A DNA stretch of 64,000 bases, taken from JBBQZP01 sp038207585. Lineage in GTDB: Bacteria; Pseudomonadota; Alphaproteobacteria; Rhodobacterales; Rhodobacteraceae. Each line of letters opens with the position of its first letter. The stretch's first letter is position 1. Under the pieces are notes generated by a model. That model saw only the letters and a list, made by a program, of their open reading frames with translations. It was not told where the DNA came from and ran no database searches. This document shows positions 17,096 to 25,663 of the stretch, one piece after another. The translations under genes were made by a program, and so were the position numbers. The stretch is taken from positions 40,506-104,505 of the forward strand of contig JBBQZP010000010.1 in the NCBI GenBank assembly GCA_038207585.1, in the 5' to 3' direction.

Positions 17096-17686
17096 TCATG
17101 CCCCTGCCGGAAGTCCGCCGGACGATTGAATAAGCATCAGGAATCCCAGACCCAACGCAATGATGATTGCAAACGTGGCAAAGAACACCAGTGCCCGCGA
17201 CCGGAACCCGTGCAGAACCGTCGTGAAATTCACGACGATCCAGAAAAACAGCACCGCCCCGATCAGGCTGACAAAACCCTGCAGGAAGGGGGCCACGGCG
17301 ACGATTAAAAGCTGTGCCGCCTCGACACACAAAAGTGCCACCTGCAGCCAACTGCACAGTACCAGCGCTTGGGGGAAACGGCCGGTTCCCCCGGCAAGAC
17401 GTCCTACCCCCAGAATGATCCCCGCCATCGCGACAATCGCCACCACCTGCGCAATTCCGGTGCTGATAGGGTTCATCGAAACGGCCGAGAATAACTCTTT
17501 GAATGCAGGATCTTGCAGCGGAAAGGTCAGATGGAAGATGAGCGCGGAAAGAACCGCGCACAGCACACAGATCATCCAGCGATGTGCCATTGCAAGATCA
17601 AGCCCGACGACCCAACGTGCCGCCACGTCCGGGCGCAAGATGGTGATCCGAAACAACGATCCGATGTCGCGAAAGCTCAACTCCAT
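17096..17686 (-). CDS. Yip1-domain membrane protein, second copy
   Basis: A 196-aa protein with five hydrophobic segments; the first charged stretch (SFRDIGSLFRITILRPDVAARWV) precedes them. The pattern (a helix bundle with ALVLCSWLQVALLCVEAAQLL and FFWIVVNFTTVLHGF) fits the Yip1 family of small integral membrane proteins, whose bacterial role is unknown. The start overlaps the preceding Yip1-like gene by 10 nt and the stop is 3 nt before sufS, so it is translated within the suf operon. Function in Fe-S assembly is not established; it may simply be carried in the operon. Confidence 0.7.
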   Translation of the reverse strand: MELSFRDIGSLFRITILRPDVAARWVVGLDLAMAHRWMICVLCAVLSALIFHLTFPLQDPAFKELFSAVSMNPISTGIAQVVAIVAMAGIILGVGRLAGGTGRFPQALVLCSWLQVALLCVEAAQLLIVAVAPFLQGFVSLIGAVLFFWIVVNFTTVLHGFRSRALVFFATFAIIIALGLGFLMLIQSSGGLPAGA

Positions 17687-18162
17687 CCGCGTTCCGCCTC
17701 TGTCAGCATGAAAATCCACAGGTAAAGAAACGCCGCCAGAACCAGCACGCCCAGCACCTGCGTCTGCACGCCCTCGCCAATAAAGCCCGCCGTCAGCCCC
17801 AGCAGCAACAAAAGCGGGCTGACCGCAAGAAAGGCAAAGAACAGCGCCAACCGCGCGCCGTACCAACTGCCCTGTCCGCCCATCGTGCGCAGCGCAATGT
17901 GGCTCAGCGCCGCAACCAGATAGAACACCGGCACCGCTGCCAGCAGCCCAAGTGCTGCCCCCAGCAAAAGCGGCGGCAGCGGAGCGTTCGAGGCCAGATA
18001 GGATGCCCGCGACAGGACCGGCCATTGCGCGATGAACGCCACCATCAGCCCGACCAGAAGCAGCGTCGCCGCAAACGCCTCGGACTGGCCCTGTGCCAGC
18101 AAACGGCGCAGCACCACGCGCGGTGCGCGGTAGCTTTGCACGATATCGTCGGTCACCGGCAT
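17677..18162 (-). CDS. Yip1-like membrane protein, first copy
   Basis: A 161-aa membrane protein with about four or five hydrophobic segments (FAATLLLVGLMVAFIAQW, LLLGAALGLLAAVPVFYLVA, ALFFAFLAVSPLLLLLGL and TQVLGVLVLAAFLYLWIF). The N-terminal YRAPRVVLRRLLAQGQSEA is amphipathic. It begins 3 nt after the sufD stop and overlaps the next Yip1-like gene. Length and topology suggest a Yip1-type protein, but the match is weaker than for its neighbour. The two may form a heteromer. Confidence 0.6.
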   Translation of the reverse strand: MPVTDDIVQSYRAPRVVLRRLLAQGQSEAFAATLLLVGLMVAFIAQWPVLSRASYLASNAPLPPLLLGAALGLLAAVPVFYLVAALSHIALRTMGGQGSWYGARLALFFAFLAVSPLLLLLGLTAGFIGEGVQTQVLGVLVLAAFLYLWIFMLTEAERGWS

Positions 18163-18165
18163 CGC

Positions 18166-19452
18166 CTACTTCCCGTGCCGCGCAAGCCAGCCTTCCAGCC
18201 GGCCATGAACATCTTCGACAAGTTCGGGGTTCTCGATCTCACCCAAGGCCTCGGCCAGAAAGGCCAGCACCAGCAACGATTGCGCAGCCTTCATCGGCAC
18301 ACCGCGTGAGCGCAGATAGAACAGCGCCGTCTCGTCAATCGCGCCCGAGGTGGACCCGTGCGAGCATTTCACGTCATCGGCATAAATCTCAAGCTCGGGC
18401 TTGGCCAGAAACTGGCTGTCACCGTCCAGCAAAAGCGCCTGACTGATCTGATAGCCATCGGTTTTCTGTGCGCCCTGTTTCACCAGAATCTTGCCCTGAA
18501 ACACGCCAACCGCACCGTTTTTCAGAACTTTCTTGAACACCTGCCGGCTTTCGCAACGCTCTCCCTGATGGGTGATGAAGACGGTATCATCGTGGTGAAA
18601 CGTCCCGTCTCCCACCGCCGCGCCTGCGACATGGGCCACGGCATCATGGCCCGCAAGTTCGATCACCGCCTCATTGCGGGTCAACTGGCCATTCGCCGTC
18701 AGCGTAAACGATTTGAACAACGCATTATCCACCACCCGCGCAAACACATGCGTCACCGCGCGGCGCTGATGATCGCGGCCCTGCGTGCGGATATGGTGGA
18801 ACCGGCCACCGCTGCCCACGTCAATCTCTGTCACGGTGTTGAACCGCGCCGCCCCCGGCCCGCTTTCCAGAAGGGTCAGTTCTGCCCCCGGCTCGATCTT
18901 GATGCAGTGATGCAGGATCGCATCGGAAGTATCTGATATATGTCGATATTCCAGGCTTACGGCGCGCGTGACTTTTTGCGACACACGGATCAGAACCCCT
19001 TCGGTCGCAAAGGCGGAATTCAGTGTGGCAAGCGGGCGCGCGACCGGGCTTTGCCCCCGCGCCTCCAGCACGCCGTAAAGCCCCTGCGCCCAGTGGATAT
19101 CAGCCGCAACCGATTGCGACAGGATCGAGATTTCTAGGCCGGACCCAGCCAGATCGTCGGATTGTGCTGCGTCAAACACCCCATCGACAAAAACCAGACG
19201 CAACGCGTCGATCCCGTCGAACGCGGGCTTTTCATCGCCCGCATCAAACGCGGCGGCGGCTGTGGCCTCGGGGGCTACAAGGCTTGCGGGGTCGGTATAG
19301 CGCCAGTATTCATCGCGCTTTACGGGCAACCCCATCGCCGACAGGCGTGCCAGTGCGTCGCCACGCGCTGCCGCCTGCCAGCCCGTTGCCGGAAACGAAA
19401 GCCCGGCAAGACGCGCAGCCAGAACGCCCGAATTCGCCTCTGCCAACGCCAT
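18166..19452 (-). CDS. sufD: Fe-S cluster assembly protein SufD
   Basis: A 428-aa scaffold subunit that pairs with SufB and the ATPase SufC. The conserved right-handed beta-helix region and C-terminus are visible: DDTVFITHQGERCESRQVFKKVL, then GVFQGKILVKQGAQKTDGYQ, and DDVKCSHGSTSGAIDETALFYLRSRG. The N-terminal third is poorly conserved, as usual. The ATG at 19452 shares one base with the sufC stop (TGATG), and a GTG lies just upstream. The catalytic-type histidine of the HGST segment is present. Confidence 0.95.
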   Translation of the reverse strand: MALAEANSGVLAARLAGLSFPATGWQAAARGDALARLSAMGLPVKRDEYWRYTDPASLVAPEATAAAAFDAGDEKPAFDGIDALRLVFVDGVFDAAQSDDLAGSGLEISILSQSVAADIHWAQGLYGVLEARGQSPVARPLATLNSAFATEGVLIRVSQKVTRAVSLEYRHISDTSDAILHHCIKIEPGAELTLLESGPGAARFNTVTEIDVGSGGRFHHIRTQGRDHQRRAVTHVFARVVDNALFKSFTLTANGQLTRNEAVIELAGHDAVAHVAGAAVGDGTFHHDDTVFITHQGERCESRQVFKKVLKNGAVGVFQGKILVKQGAQKTDGYQISQALLLDGDSQFLAKPELEIYADDVKCSHGSTSGAIDETALFYLRSRGVPMKAAQSLLVLAFLAEALGEIENPELVEDVHGRLEGWLARHGK

Positions 19453-20207
19453 CACTGCGCCCCGGCCAGAAGATCGGCATATCCGTTCTTTTCGACCTCA
19501 AGCGCCAGTTCCGGCCCGCCGGTGTGCACGATGCGACCATCGGCCATGATATGCACCACATCAGGTGCGATATGATCCAGAAGCCGTTGATAATGCGTGA
19601 TAACAAGGAATGACCGCCCGGCGTCGCGCAGCGCGTTCACGCCGTCAGCCACCAGTTTCATGGCATCGACATCAAGCCCGCTGTCGGTTTCATCCAGAAC
19701 GCACATGCGCGGCTCCAGCATGGCCATCTGCAGGATTTCGTTGCGCTTTTTCTCGCCACCCGAAAAGCCCACATTGACCGGGCGTTTCATCATGTCGGCG
19801 TCAATCTGCAGCGCCTTGGCCTTGGTGCGAACGACCTTCAGGAAGTCCGACGCCGACATTTCATCCTCGCCACGCGTCTTGCGCTGCGCATTCACGGCAG
19901 TGCGCAGGAATGTCATGTTGCCGACGCCGGGAATTTCCACGGGGTATTGAAACGCAAGGAATAGCCCCGCCGCAGCGCGATCTTCCGGGTCCATCCCCAA
20001 AAGCTCTTGCCCAAGCAGTTTGGCCGACCCCTGCGTGACCTCGTAGCCATCCCGCCCGGCCAGCACATAGGAAAGCGTCGATTTGCCCGACCCGTTCGGC
20101 CCCATGATCGCATGCACTTGCCCTGCGCCAACGGAAAGATCGACTCCTTTCAGGATGACCTTGTCTTCTTCTGCAAGTTTGACGTGCAGGTTCTTGATTT
20201 CAAGCAT
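19452..20207 (-). CDS. sufC: Fe-S assembly ATPase SufC
   Basis: A 251-aa ABC-type ATPase of the SufBC2D complex. Walker A is GPNGSGKST, the family-specific signature is FSGGEKKRNEILQM, and Walker B is MCVLDETDSGLDVDAM, with the H-loop THYQRLLDHIAPD, all diagnostic of SufC. The start MLEIKNLHVKL at 20207 has GGGA upstream; longer open frames upstream lack a site. It is 3' of a small membrane-protein gene that separates it from sufB. Confidence 0.96.
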   Translation of the reverse strand: MLEIKNLHVKLAEEDKVILKGVDLSVGAGQVHAIMGPNGSGKSTLSYVLAGRDGYEVTQGSAKLLGQELLGMDPEDRAAAGLFLAFQYPVEIPGVGNMTFLRTAVNAQRKTRGEDEMSASDFLKVVRTKAKALQIDADMMKRPVNVGFSGGEKKRNEILQMAMLEPRMCVLDETDSGLDVDAMKLVADGVNALRDAGRSFLVITHYQRLLDHIAPDVVHIMADGRIVHTGGPELALEVEKNGYADLLAGAQ

Positions 20208-20285
20208 ATTTCCCTCGATGCAATGCAAGACGGAGCGCATCCGCAAAGCGGAGCGCCCAAGTGCCGCGATCAGTGTCGCCGGCTG

Positions 20286-20816
20286 TCAGATGTTGTAGAA
20301 GATACCGCGGAATTCCGCAGAGTTCGGCTCGGTTACGGCAAGCTGCTGGTTCACCCATTTGGGCGAAAAGGCCAGCGCCATTTCCTCCGGATACCAATGC
20401 ACCAGATTGTGGAACAGGCATACCATCGCCGCCACACCGGTTGCCGTCGCAACGCTTTGATCGAACGACCGAAGCCGGAACGCAAACATCAGAACCAGCG
20501 CCACCGCCATTCCGATGCCGAAATTCACCGCCATATCCATATCCGCACTTAGCCCGCTGTCGGCACCGCCGGTGATCTGATAGCGGATCCAGCGTGCGCC
20601 ACCCTGTGAGATGACACCCAGCAAAAGCGCGAAGATCAGCGTCAATGGTGCAAATCCGTCGCCTCGCGCCTGTGGTTGCGCCTTGCGGGTCAGCGCTTTT
20701 GGCGCCTTGTGCATCAAATAGCTTTGGTCCAGCCCCACGAACAGCGTGTTGTTCGTGTTCAACCCGCCCCGGTTGATCCGGGCAAGCCGTGCTGCGAATT
20801 CCTGCTGCTGACCCAT
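20286..20816 (-). CDS. Uncharacterised membrane protein in the suf operon
   Basis: A 176-aa protein I cannot assign. The N-terminal 55 residues are basic and soluble (GQQQEFAARLARINRGGLNT, HKAPKALTRKAQPQARGD). Three hydrophobic segments follow (LTLIFALLLGVISQGG, MAVNFGIGMAVALVLMFAF and VATATGVAAMVCLFHNLVHW), then a short C-terminal tail with EEMALAFSPKWV. It lies between sufB and sufC with about 100 and 80 nt gaps, so it may be a separate insertion in the operon. The early FVGLDQSYLMHKAPK segment might help in a profile search. Confidence 0.65.
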   Translation of the reverse strand: MGQQQEFAARLARINRGGLNTNNTLFVGLDQSYLMHKAPKALTRKAQPQARGDGFAPLTLIFALLLGVISQGGARWIRYQITGGADSGLSADMDMAVNFGIGMAVALVLMFAFRLRSFDQSVATATGVAAMVCLFHNLVHWYPEEMALAFSPKWVNQQLAVTEPNSAEFRGIFYNI

Positions 20817-20918
20817 GATGCTGACGTAACCCTTTCGTAGACAATGAAAGGGATGACGCCAGAATATGGCGCAAATACGGTGCAGGTTGCCCGATTTTAT
20901 GACAGTTTGTAACAAACA

Positions 20919-22430
20919 TCAGCCAACCGAGCCCTCAAGGCTGATCGCAACCAGCGCTTGCGCCTCCATCGCGAATTCCATGGGCAGCGCTTGCAGCACG
21001 TCCTTGCAGAACCCGTTCACAACCAGGGCCACGGCCTCCTCCTCGTCCATGCCACGGCTGCGGCAATAGAAAAGCTGATCGTCGTCGACCTTGGATGTCG
21101 TGGCCTCATGTTCCACACGGGACGAGTTGTTCTTGACCTCGATATAGGGAACCGTATGCGCGCCGCATTTGTCCCCGATCAGCAAGCTGTCGCATTGGGT
21201 ATAATTGCGGCTGTCGGTCGCCTTGGGGTGCATCGAGACAAGGCCGCGATAGGTGTTCTGCGCGCGGCCGGCGCTGATGCCCTTGCTGACGATCCGGCTT
21301 TTCGTGCGCTTGCCCAGATGGATCATCTTGGTGCCGGTATCGGCCTGCTGCGCATTGTTGGCGATGGCGATGGAATAGAACTCGCCCTGTGAATCGTCAC
21401 CGCGCAGGATACAGCTTGGGTATTTCCAGGTGATCGCGGACCCGGTTTCCACTTGCGTCCACATCACCTTGGCACGGTCGCCCCGGCAATCGGCGCGCTT
21501 GGTCACAAAGTTGTAGATGCCGCCCCGGCCTTCCTCATCGCCCGGATACCAGTTCTGCACGGTCGAGTATTTAACCTCGGCATCTTCCAGAATGACCAGT
21601 TCCACCACCGCCGCGTGAAGCTGATGCGTATCTCGCTTGGGCGCCGTGCAGCCTTCAAGATAGCTGACATAGGCGCCCTTGTCGGCGATGATCAGCGTGC
21701 GCTCGAACTGGCCGGTGTTTTCGGCATTGATGCGGAAATAGGTTGAAAGCTCCATCGGGCAGCGGGTGCCTTCGGGGATGTAGACGAAAGACCCGTCCGA
21801 AAACACCGCCGCATTCAACGTAGCAAAGAAGTTGTCAGACTGCGGCACGACCGAGCCGAGGTATTTCTGAACCAGTTCGGGGTGTTCGCGCACCGCCTCG
21901 CTGATCGAACAGAAGATCACGCCCGCTTTCGCCAGTTCGGCCTTGAAGGTGGTGCCAAGGGAAACGCTGTCAAACACCGCATCCACGGCCACGCGACGCT
22001 CGCCTTCCGCAGGTTCAACACCTGCCAGAAGCGCTTGTTCTTTCAGCGGAATCCCAAGTTTCGCATAGGTCGCAAGCAGCTTCGGGTCCACCTCGTCCAA
22101 CGACTTGGGCTTCACGTCCATGCTTTTGGGTTTGGCGTAATAATACTGGTCCTGATAGTCGATGGTGGGATAGTTCACCATCGCCCAGGTCGGCTCAACC
22201 ATCTTAAGCCAGCGCCGGTAGGCCTGCAGACGCCATTCCAGCATCCATTCCGGTTCGTCGTTCTTGGCGGAAATCAGGCGCACGATGTCTTCGGACAGGC
22301 CCTTGGGGGCGTAGTCCATCTCGATTTCGGTTTCCCAGCCGTGCTTGTACTTGCCCGACATGGCGGCCACGGTTTCGATCGTTTCGCGGTCAACGCCGTC
22401 GCGCACCTCGATCTCGTCCAACTGTGCCAT
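20919..22430 (-). CDS. sufB: Fe-S cluster assembly scaffold SufB
   Basis: A 503-aa scaffold subunit on which clusters are built. Landmark segments are FSDGSFVYIPEGTRCPMELS, YLEGCTAPKRDTHQLHAAVVE, STVQNWYPGDEEGRGGIYNF, SISEAVREHPELVQKYLG and the end FYCRSRGMDEEEAVALVV. The conserved cysteine of the GCTAP segment is present. AGGAGA precedes the ATG at 22430. It follows the iscS-like gene after only 10 nt. Confidence 0.97.
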   Translation of the reverse strand: MAQLDEIEVRDGVDRETIETVAAMSGKYKHGWETEIEMDYAPKGLSEDIVRLISAKNDEPEWMLEWRLQAYRRWLKMVEPTWAMVNYPTIDYQDQYYYAKPKSMDVKPKSLDEVDPKLLATYAKLGIPLKEQALLAGVEPAEGERRVAVDAVFDSVSLGTTFKAELAKAGVIFCSISEAVREHPELVQKYLGSVVPQSDNFFATLNAAVFSDGSFVYIPEGTRCPMELSTYFRINAENTGQFERTLIIADKGAYVSYLEGCTAPKRDTHQLHAAVVELVILEDAEVKYSTVQNWYPGDEEGRGGIYNFVTKRADCRGDRAKVMWTQVETGSAITWKYPSCILRGDDSQGEFYSIAIANNAQQADTGTKMIHLGKRTKSRIVSKGISAGRAQNTYRGLVSMHPKATDSRNYTQCDSLLIGDKCGAHTVPYIEVKNNSSRVEHEATTSKVDDDQLFYCRSRGMDEEEAVALVVNGFCKDVLQALPMEFAMEAQALVAISLEGSVG

Positions 22431-22440
22431 GTGTCGTCTC

Positions 22441-23475
22441 CTATCGTCGTTTCAGTCGCGCCGCGCGCCAGGTGTCGGCAAAGCGCATCACATCCTCTTT
22501 TGCCACATCCGGCCCCAGCGAGACGCGGATGGCCGAGGCTGCGGCGTCTGCATCGTAGCCCATCGCCGTCAGCACCCGGCTTGCGCGCACCTTGCCGCTG
22601 GAACAGGCAGAGCCTGCCGAAACCGCAAAGCCCGCAAGGTCCATCTGCATCACCTGCGTCTCGCCTTTCCAGCCCGGCGAAATCAGGCAAAGCGTGTTTG
22701 GCAAGCGCGGCCCGCCTTTCCCGACAGAAATAGTCTTTAATTCCGGATCAGACAATGCCGTTTCTAGAATATTTCTAAGTTCGGCCACCCGGCCCCACAT
22801 TCCGTCCGCCAGATCACGCCCTGCCGCCTCGGCCGCTGCACCGAATCCTGCTATGCCGATCAGGTTTTCGGTGCCCGCCCGCCTGCCCATTTCCTGCCCG
22901 CCGCCGCGCATCTGAGCGGTGACATCCAGCCCGCGCCGCAGTACCAAAGCGCCAACGCCCTTTGGCCCGCCCAGTTTATGCGCCGACACAAGCCCCATGT
23001 CGCAGCCCAGCCAGTTGAACGCGAGCGGCACTTTACCAAAGGCCTGCGTCAGATCACTGACCGCCAAACCCTGCGGCACGTCCTGCATCACCCCGGTTTC
23101 GGAATTGGCCAGTTGCAGTGCCGTGCGCGCAGGGTCCGCCACGGCCACCCTGCCCGCCTGATCCGTGACCAAAGACGCATCGCACCAAGCCGCCACCGCA
23201 TCATGCTCTACCGCAGAACACACCAATCCGCGCCCGCCGCAAGCCAGCGCCGCCGCTTCGGTCGCACTTGAAGTAAAAACGATATCCGCCCCGTCCGCCC
23301 CCAAGGCCAGCGCCACCTGCGCCCGCGCGCGTTCCACCAAAGCCTTGGCCGCGCGCCCCTCGGCATGCACCGACGACGGGTTGCCCACCAGATCCATCGC
23401 GGCAATCATCGCCGCCCGCGCCTCAGGCCGCAGCGGCGTTGTTGCGTTCCAATCCAGGAAGACCCGCGCGCTCAC
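22441..23475 (-). CDS. Cysteine desulfurase, NifS/IscS-like
   Basis: A 344-aa group I type desulfurase. The start RVFLDWNATTPLRPEARAAM is typical of NifS/IscS, the PLP lysine lies in VSAHKLGGPKGVGAL, and the long catalytic loop carries SAGSACSSGKVRASRVL. It is about 40-60 residues shorter than most IscS proteins. With SufS it gives the operon two desulfurases, which is common in Rhodobacterales suf operons. The ATG overlaps the iscR stop (ATGA). It may supply other pathways such as tRNA thiolation. Confidence 0.92.
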   Translation of the reverse strand: MSARVFLDWNATTPLRPEARAAMIAAMDLVGNPSSVHAEGRAAKALVERARAQVALALGADGADIVFTSSATEAAALACGGRGLVCSAVEHDAVAAWCDASLVTDQAGRVAVADPARTALQLANSETGVMQDVPQGLAVSDLTQAFGKVPLAFNWLGCDMGLVSAHKLGGPKGVGALVLRRGLDVTAQMRGGGQEMGRRAGTENLIGIAGFGAAAEAAGRDLADGMWGRVAELRNILETALSDPELKTISVGKGGPRLPNTLCLISPGWKGETQVMQMDLAGFAVSAGSACSSGKVRASRVLTAMGYDADAAASAIRVSLGPDVAKEDVMRFADTWRAARLKRR

Positions 23476-23933
23476 TCCTCATCCACCACCCGGAACAGCG
23501 CAGGCACGGCGGGGCATGGCGTCATTTCATTGCGGATCACATCCGACAGCCGGGTCTGGTGCAGGAACACATAGACATGCGCCGAAAGCCCCTCCCACAA
23601 ACGGTTGGTCAGGCTTTGCGCACGGCTGCCCGAAACGCCGCCCGAAGCCCCCGCACCGGAATGCATGGCCGACACGGTTTCCTCCACCGCCTCCATGATC
23701 TCGCTGACCCGTATCGCATCGGGCAGGCGCGCAAGACGGTAGCCACCACCGGGCCCGCGCACCGCTTCGACCAAACCTGCGCGGCGCAGCTTGACGAACA
23801 ACTGCTCCAGATACGGCAGGCTGATATCCTGCCTGCGCGACACTTCGGCAAGCGAGGTCAGATCGTGGCCCTGCGCCAGCGCCAGATCAGCCAGCGCCAC
23901 CATCGCATAGCGCCCTTTGGTTGAAAGTTTCAT
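23472..23933 (-). CDS. iscR: IscR-like Rrf2-family regulator
   Basis: A 153-aa winged-helix regulator controlling the suf operon that begins with it. The N-terminus MKLSTKGRYAMVALADLAL and the helix-turn-helix SLAEVSRRQDISLPYLEQLF are classic Rrf2/IscR. Unlike E. coli IscR, which has three cysteines near residues 92-104, this protein has only one cysteine (CP near residue 139). Rhodobacter sphaeroides IscR is known to lack the usual three and to bind Fe-S in an unusual way. The start at 23933 gives the standard N-terminus. Confidence 0.93.
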   Translation of the reverse strand: MKLSTKGRYAMVALADLALAQGHDLTSLAEVSRRQDISLPYLEQLFVKLRRAGLVEAVRGPGGGYRLARLPDAIRVSEIMEAVEETVSAMHSGAGASGGVSGSRAQSLTNRLWEGLSAHVYVFLHQTRLSDVIRNEMTPCPAVPALFRVVDEE

Positions 23934-24099
23934 GCCATATCCCCCGCCCGCACCCCGGAAAATCGCCAAATCCATTGACCTTGCGCGGCAGGCCGCTTAA
24001 CTCAGGCAAACTCTGGTCGGGCGCACCGTACCGGACACCTCTAAGTCACTCCGGCGATGATGACAACGCATCGCTCAGCATGAGAGCAGGGCCGAACCT

Positions 24100-24759
24100 A
24101 TGCCAGAAGTCATTTTTGCGGGCCCCGAAGGCCGGCTGGAAGGCCGCTACCACCCGCAAAAGAACCGTGACGCACCGATTGCCATTGTTCTTCATCCGCA
24201 TCCGCAATTCGGCGGCACGATGAACAACAAGGTCGTCTACAACCTGCATTATGCGTTCTACAAGCTGGGCTTCACCGTCTTGCGGTTCAACTTTCGCGGT
24301 GTCGGGCGCAGCCAGGGCGAATACGACATGGGCATTGGCGAGCTGTCGGACGCGGCCTCGGCACTCGATTACCTGCAGTCGATGAACCAGAACTCCAAGC
24401 ATTGCTGGGTCGCGGGCTTTTCGTTCGGCGCGTGGATCGGGATGCAGCTTCTGATGCGGCGGCCCGAGATTACCGGCTTTATCTCCGTGGCGCCGCCCGC
24501 CAACATGTATGATTTCAGTTTCCTTGCCCCCTGCCCGTCGTCAGGCCTGATCATCAACGGCACCGCCGACCGTGTCGCGCCGCCCAAGGACACCGTGCAT
24601 CTGGTCAACAAGCTGCACGAGCAAAAGGGCATCACGATCACCCATACCCTGATCGAGGGTGCGGACCACTTCTTCACCGATGAAGAGGCCGCGATGAACC
24701 CGATGATCGACACAGTCAGCACTTACGTCAAACGCCGCCTTGGCGAAGTGTCGCGGTGA
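24100..24759 (+). CDS. Alpha/beta hydrolase (dienelactone-hydrolase-like)
   Basis: A 219-aa hydrolase starting MPEVIFAGPEGRLEGRY. The oxyanion segment LHPHPQFGGTMNN, the nucleophile elbow GFSFGAW, the aspartate in INGTADRVAPP and the final histidine in IEGADHFFTD complete the triad. This pattern is common in small bacterial hydrolases of unknown substrate. It heads a set of three genes (24.1-25.6 kb) with 6-nt spacing and a GTGA overlap. The 166-nt gap upstream (23934-24099) separates it from divergent iscR and should hold both promoters; I see no clear boxes in it. Confidence 0.85.
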   Translation: MPEVIFAGPEGRLEGRYHPQKNRDAPIAIVLHPHPQFGGTMNNKVVYNLHYAFYKLGFTVLRFNFRGVGRSQGEYDMGIGELSDAASALDYLQSMNQNSKHCWVAGFSFGAWIGMQLLMRRPEITGFISVAPPANMYDFSFLAPCPSSGLIINGTADRVAPPKDTVHLVNKLHEQKGITITHTLIEGADHFFTDEEAAMNPMIDTVSTYVKRRLGEVSR

Positions 24760-24765
24760 TCTGAC

Positions 24766-24996
24766 ATGGGTATGCTGGAAGACCTTGCCGACAGCCTTGC
24801 GCAGGATGTGATCGACGCGATGGACGAAACCGGTGATGAAAATCTGGTTGAAACCATCTCCAAGGTTCTGATCTCGACCTCATCGACCACGCAGGAAGCA
24901 TTCATGACGCAAGTGAAAATCCGGCTGTCGGAACGTCGCGCTCGGGCCGTTCTGGCAGACAGGCTGGCGGCTTTCCGAGCGAAGGCATCAAAGTGA
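24766..24996 (+). CDS. Small protein of unknown function (76 aa)
   Basis: An acidic N-terminal half (MLEDLADSLAQDVIDAMDE) and a basic C-terminal half (VKIRLSERRARAVLADRLAA), both predicted helical by eye. It has no signal peptide or membrane segment. It is translation-linked on both sides: 6 nt after the hydrolase gene and overlapping the HD gene by GTGA. I do not recognise a family. Conservation of this trio in related genomes would be the best clue to function. Confidence 0.65.
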   Translation: MGMLEDLADSLAQDVIDAMDETGDENLVETISKVLISTSSTTQEAFMTQVKIRLSERRARAVLADRLAAFRAKASK

Positions 24997-25598
24997 CCGA
25001 CCGCCTGACCGCCCAGTTCGCCTTTCTGAACGAGGCGGACAGGCTGAAACAGGTTCTGCGCGCATCGACGCTGTGCGATGGGTCACGGCGCGAAAACTCG
25101 GGCGAACATTCCTGGCACTTGGCGCTTTACGCGCTGGTGCTGGCCGATCAGGCGGCCCCGGATGTAGATATCAACCGGGTGATCCGCATGCTGATCCTGC
25201 ATGATCTGGTCGAGATTGACGTGGGCGATGTGCCGATCCATTCCGCAAATGGTCTGGCGCATGGATCGAAGGCCGTTCAGGCCGCCGAAGCGCGCGCCGC
25301 AGACCGCATATTCGGATTACTTCCCAATGATCTGCGGGATGATCTTCGCGCACTTTGGGATGAGTTCGAGGCGAACCTAACGCCCGACGCCGTCTTTGCC
25401 AAAAGCCTTGATCGCGCACAGCCCGTGATGCAGAACATTGCGTGCGGTGGCGGTACATGGGTGGAATATCAGGTCAGCGCAGACCAGCTTGAAACCCGCG
25501 TCGGTTCCAAAATCGCGCGCGGCGCCCCGGCCATATGGAACTGTTTGCGCAGCCGCGCCGCGCCGTTCTTTTCGAAAGAGCCCGCCCCTCGGCCCTAA
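24993..25598 (+). CDS. HD-domain hydrolase (YfbR-like)
   Basis: A 201-aa HD-superfamily phosphohydrolase. The metal site is ENSGEHSWH near residue 33 plus ILHDLVEIDVGDVP near residue 70, with the final aspartate probably in AKSLDRAQPVMQNI. This fits the YfbR/5'-deoxynucleotidase group, which acts on dNMPs. The start is GTG at 24993, overlapping the upstream stop. The open frame ends 65 nt before icd. Confidence 0.8.
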   Translation: MTDRLTAQFAFLNEADRLKQVLRASTLCDGSRRENSGEHSWHLALYALVLADQAAPDVDINRVIRMLILHDLVEIDVGDVPIHSANGLAHGSKAVQAAEARAADRIFGLLPNDLRDDLRALWDEFEANLTPDAVFAKSLDRAQPVMQNIACGGGTWVEYQVSADQLETRVGSKIARGAPAIWNCLRSRAAPFFSKEPAPRP

Positions 25599-25663
25599 CC
25601 ACCTTTCGCACCCGCAGCATTTCCACTAAACCGGGCGCAACCGTTCCCCCGTGCGAGGCCAAA

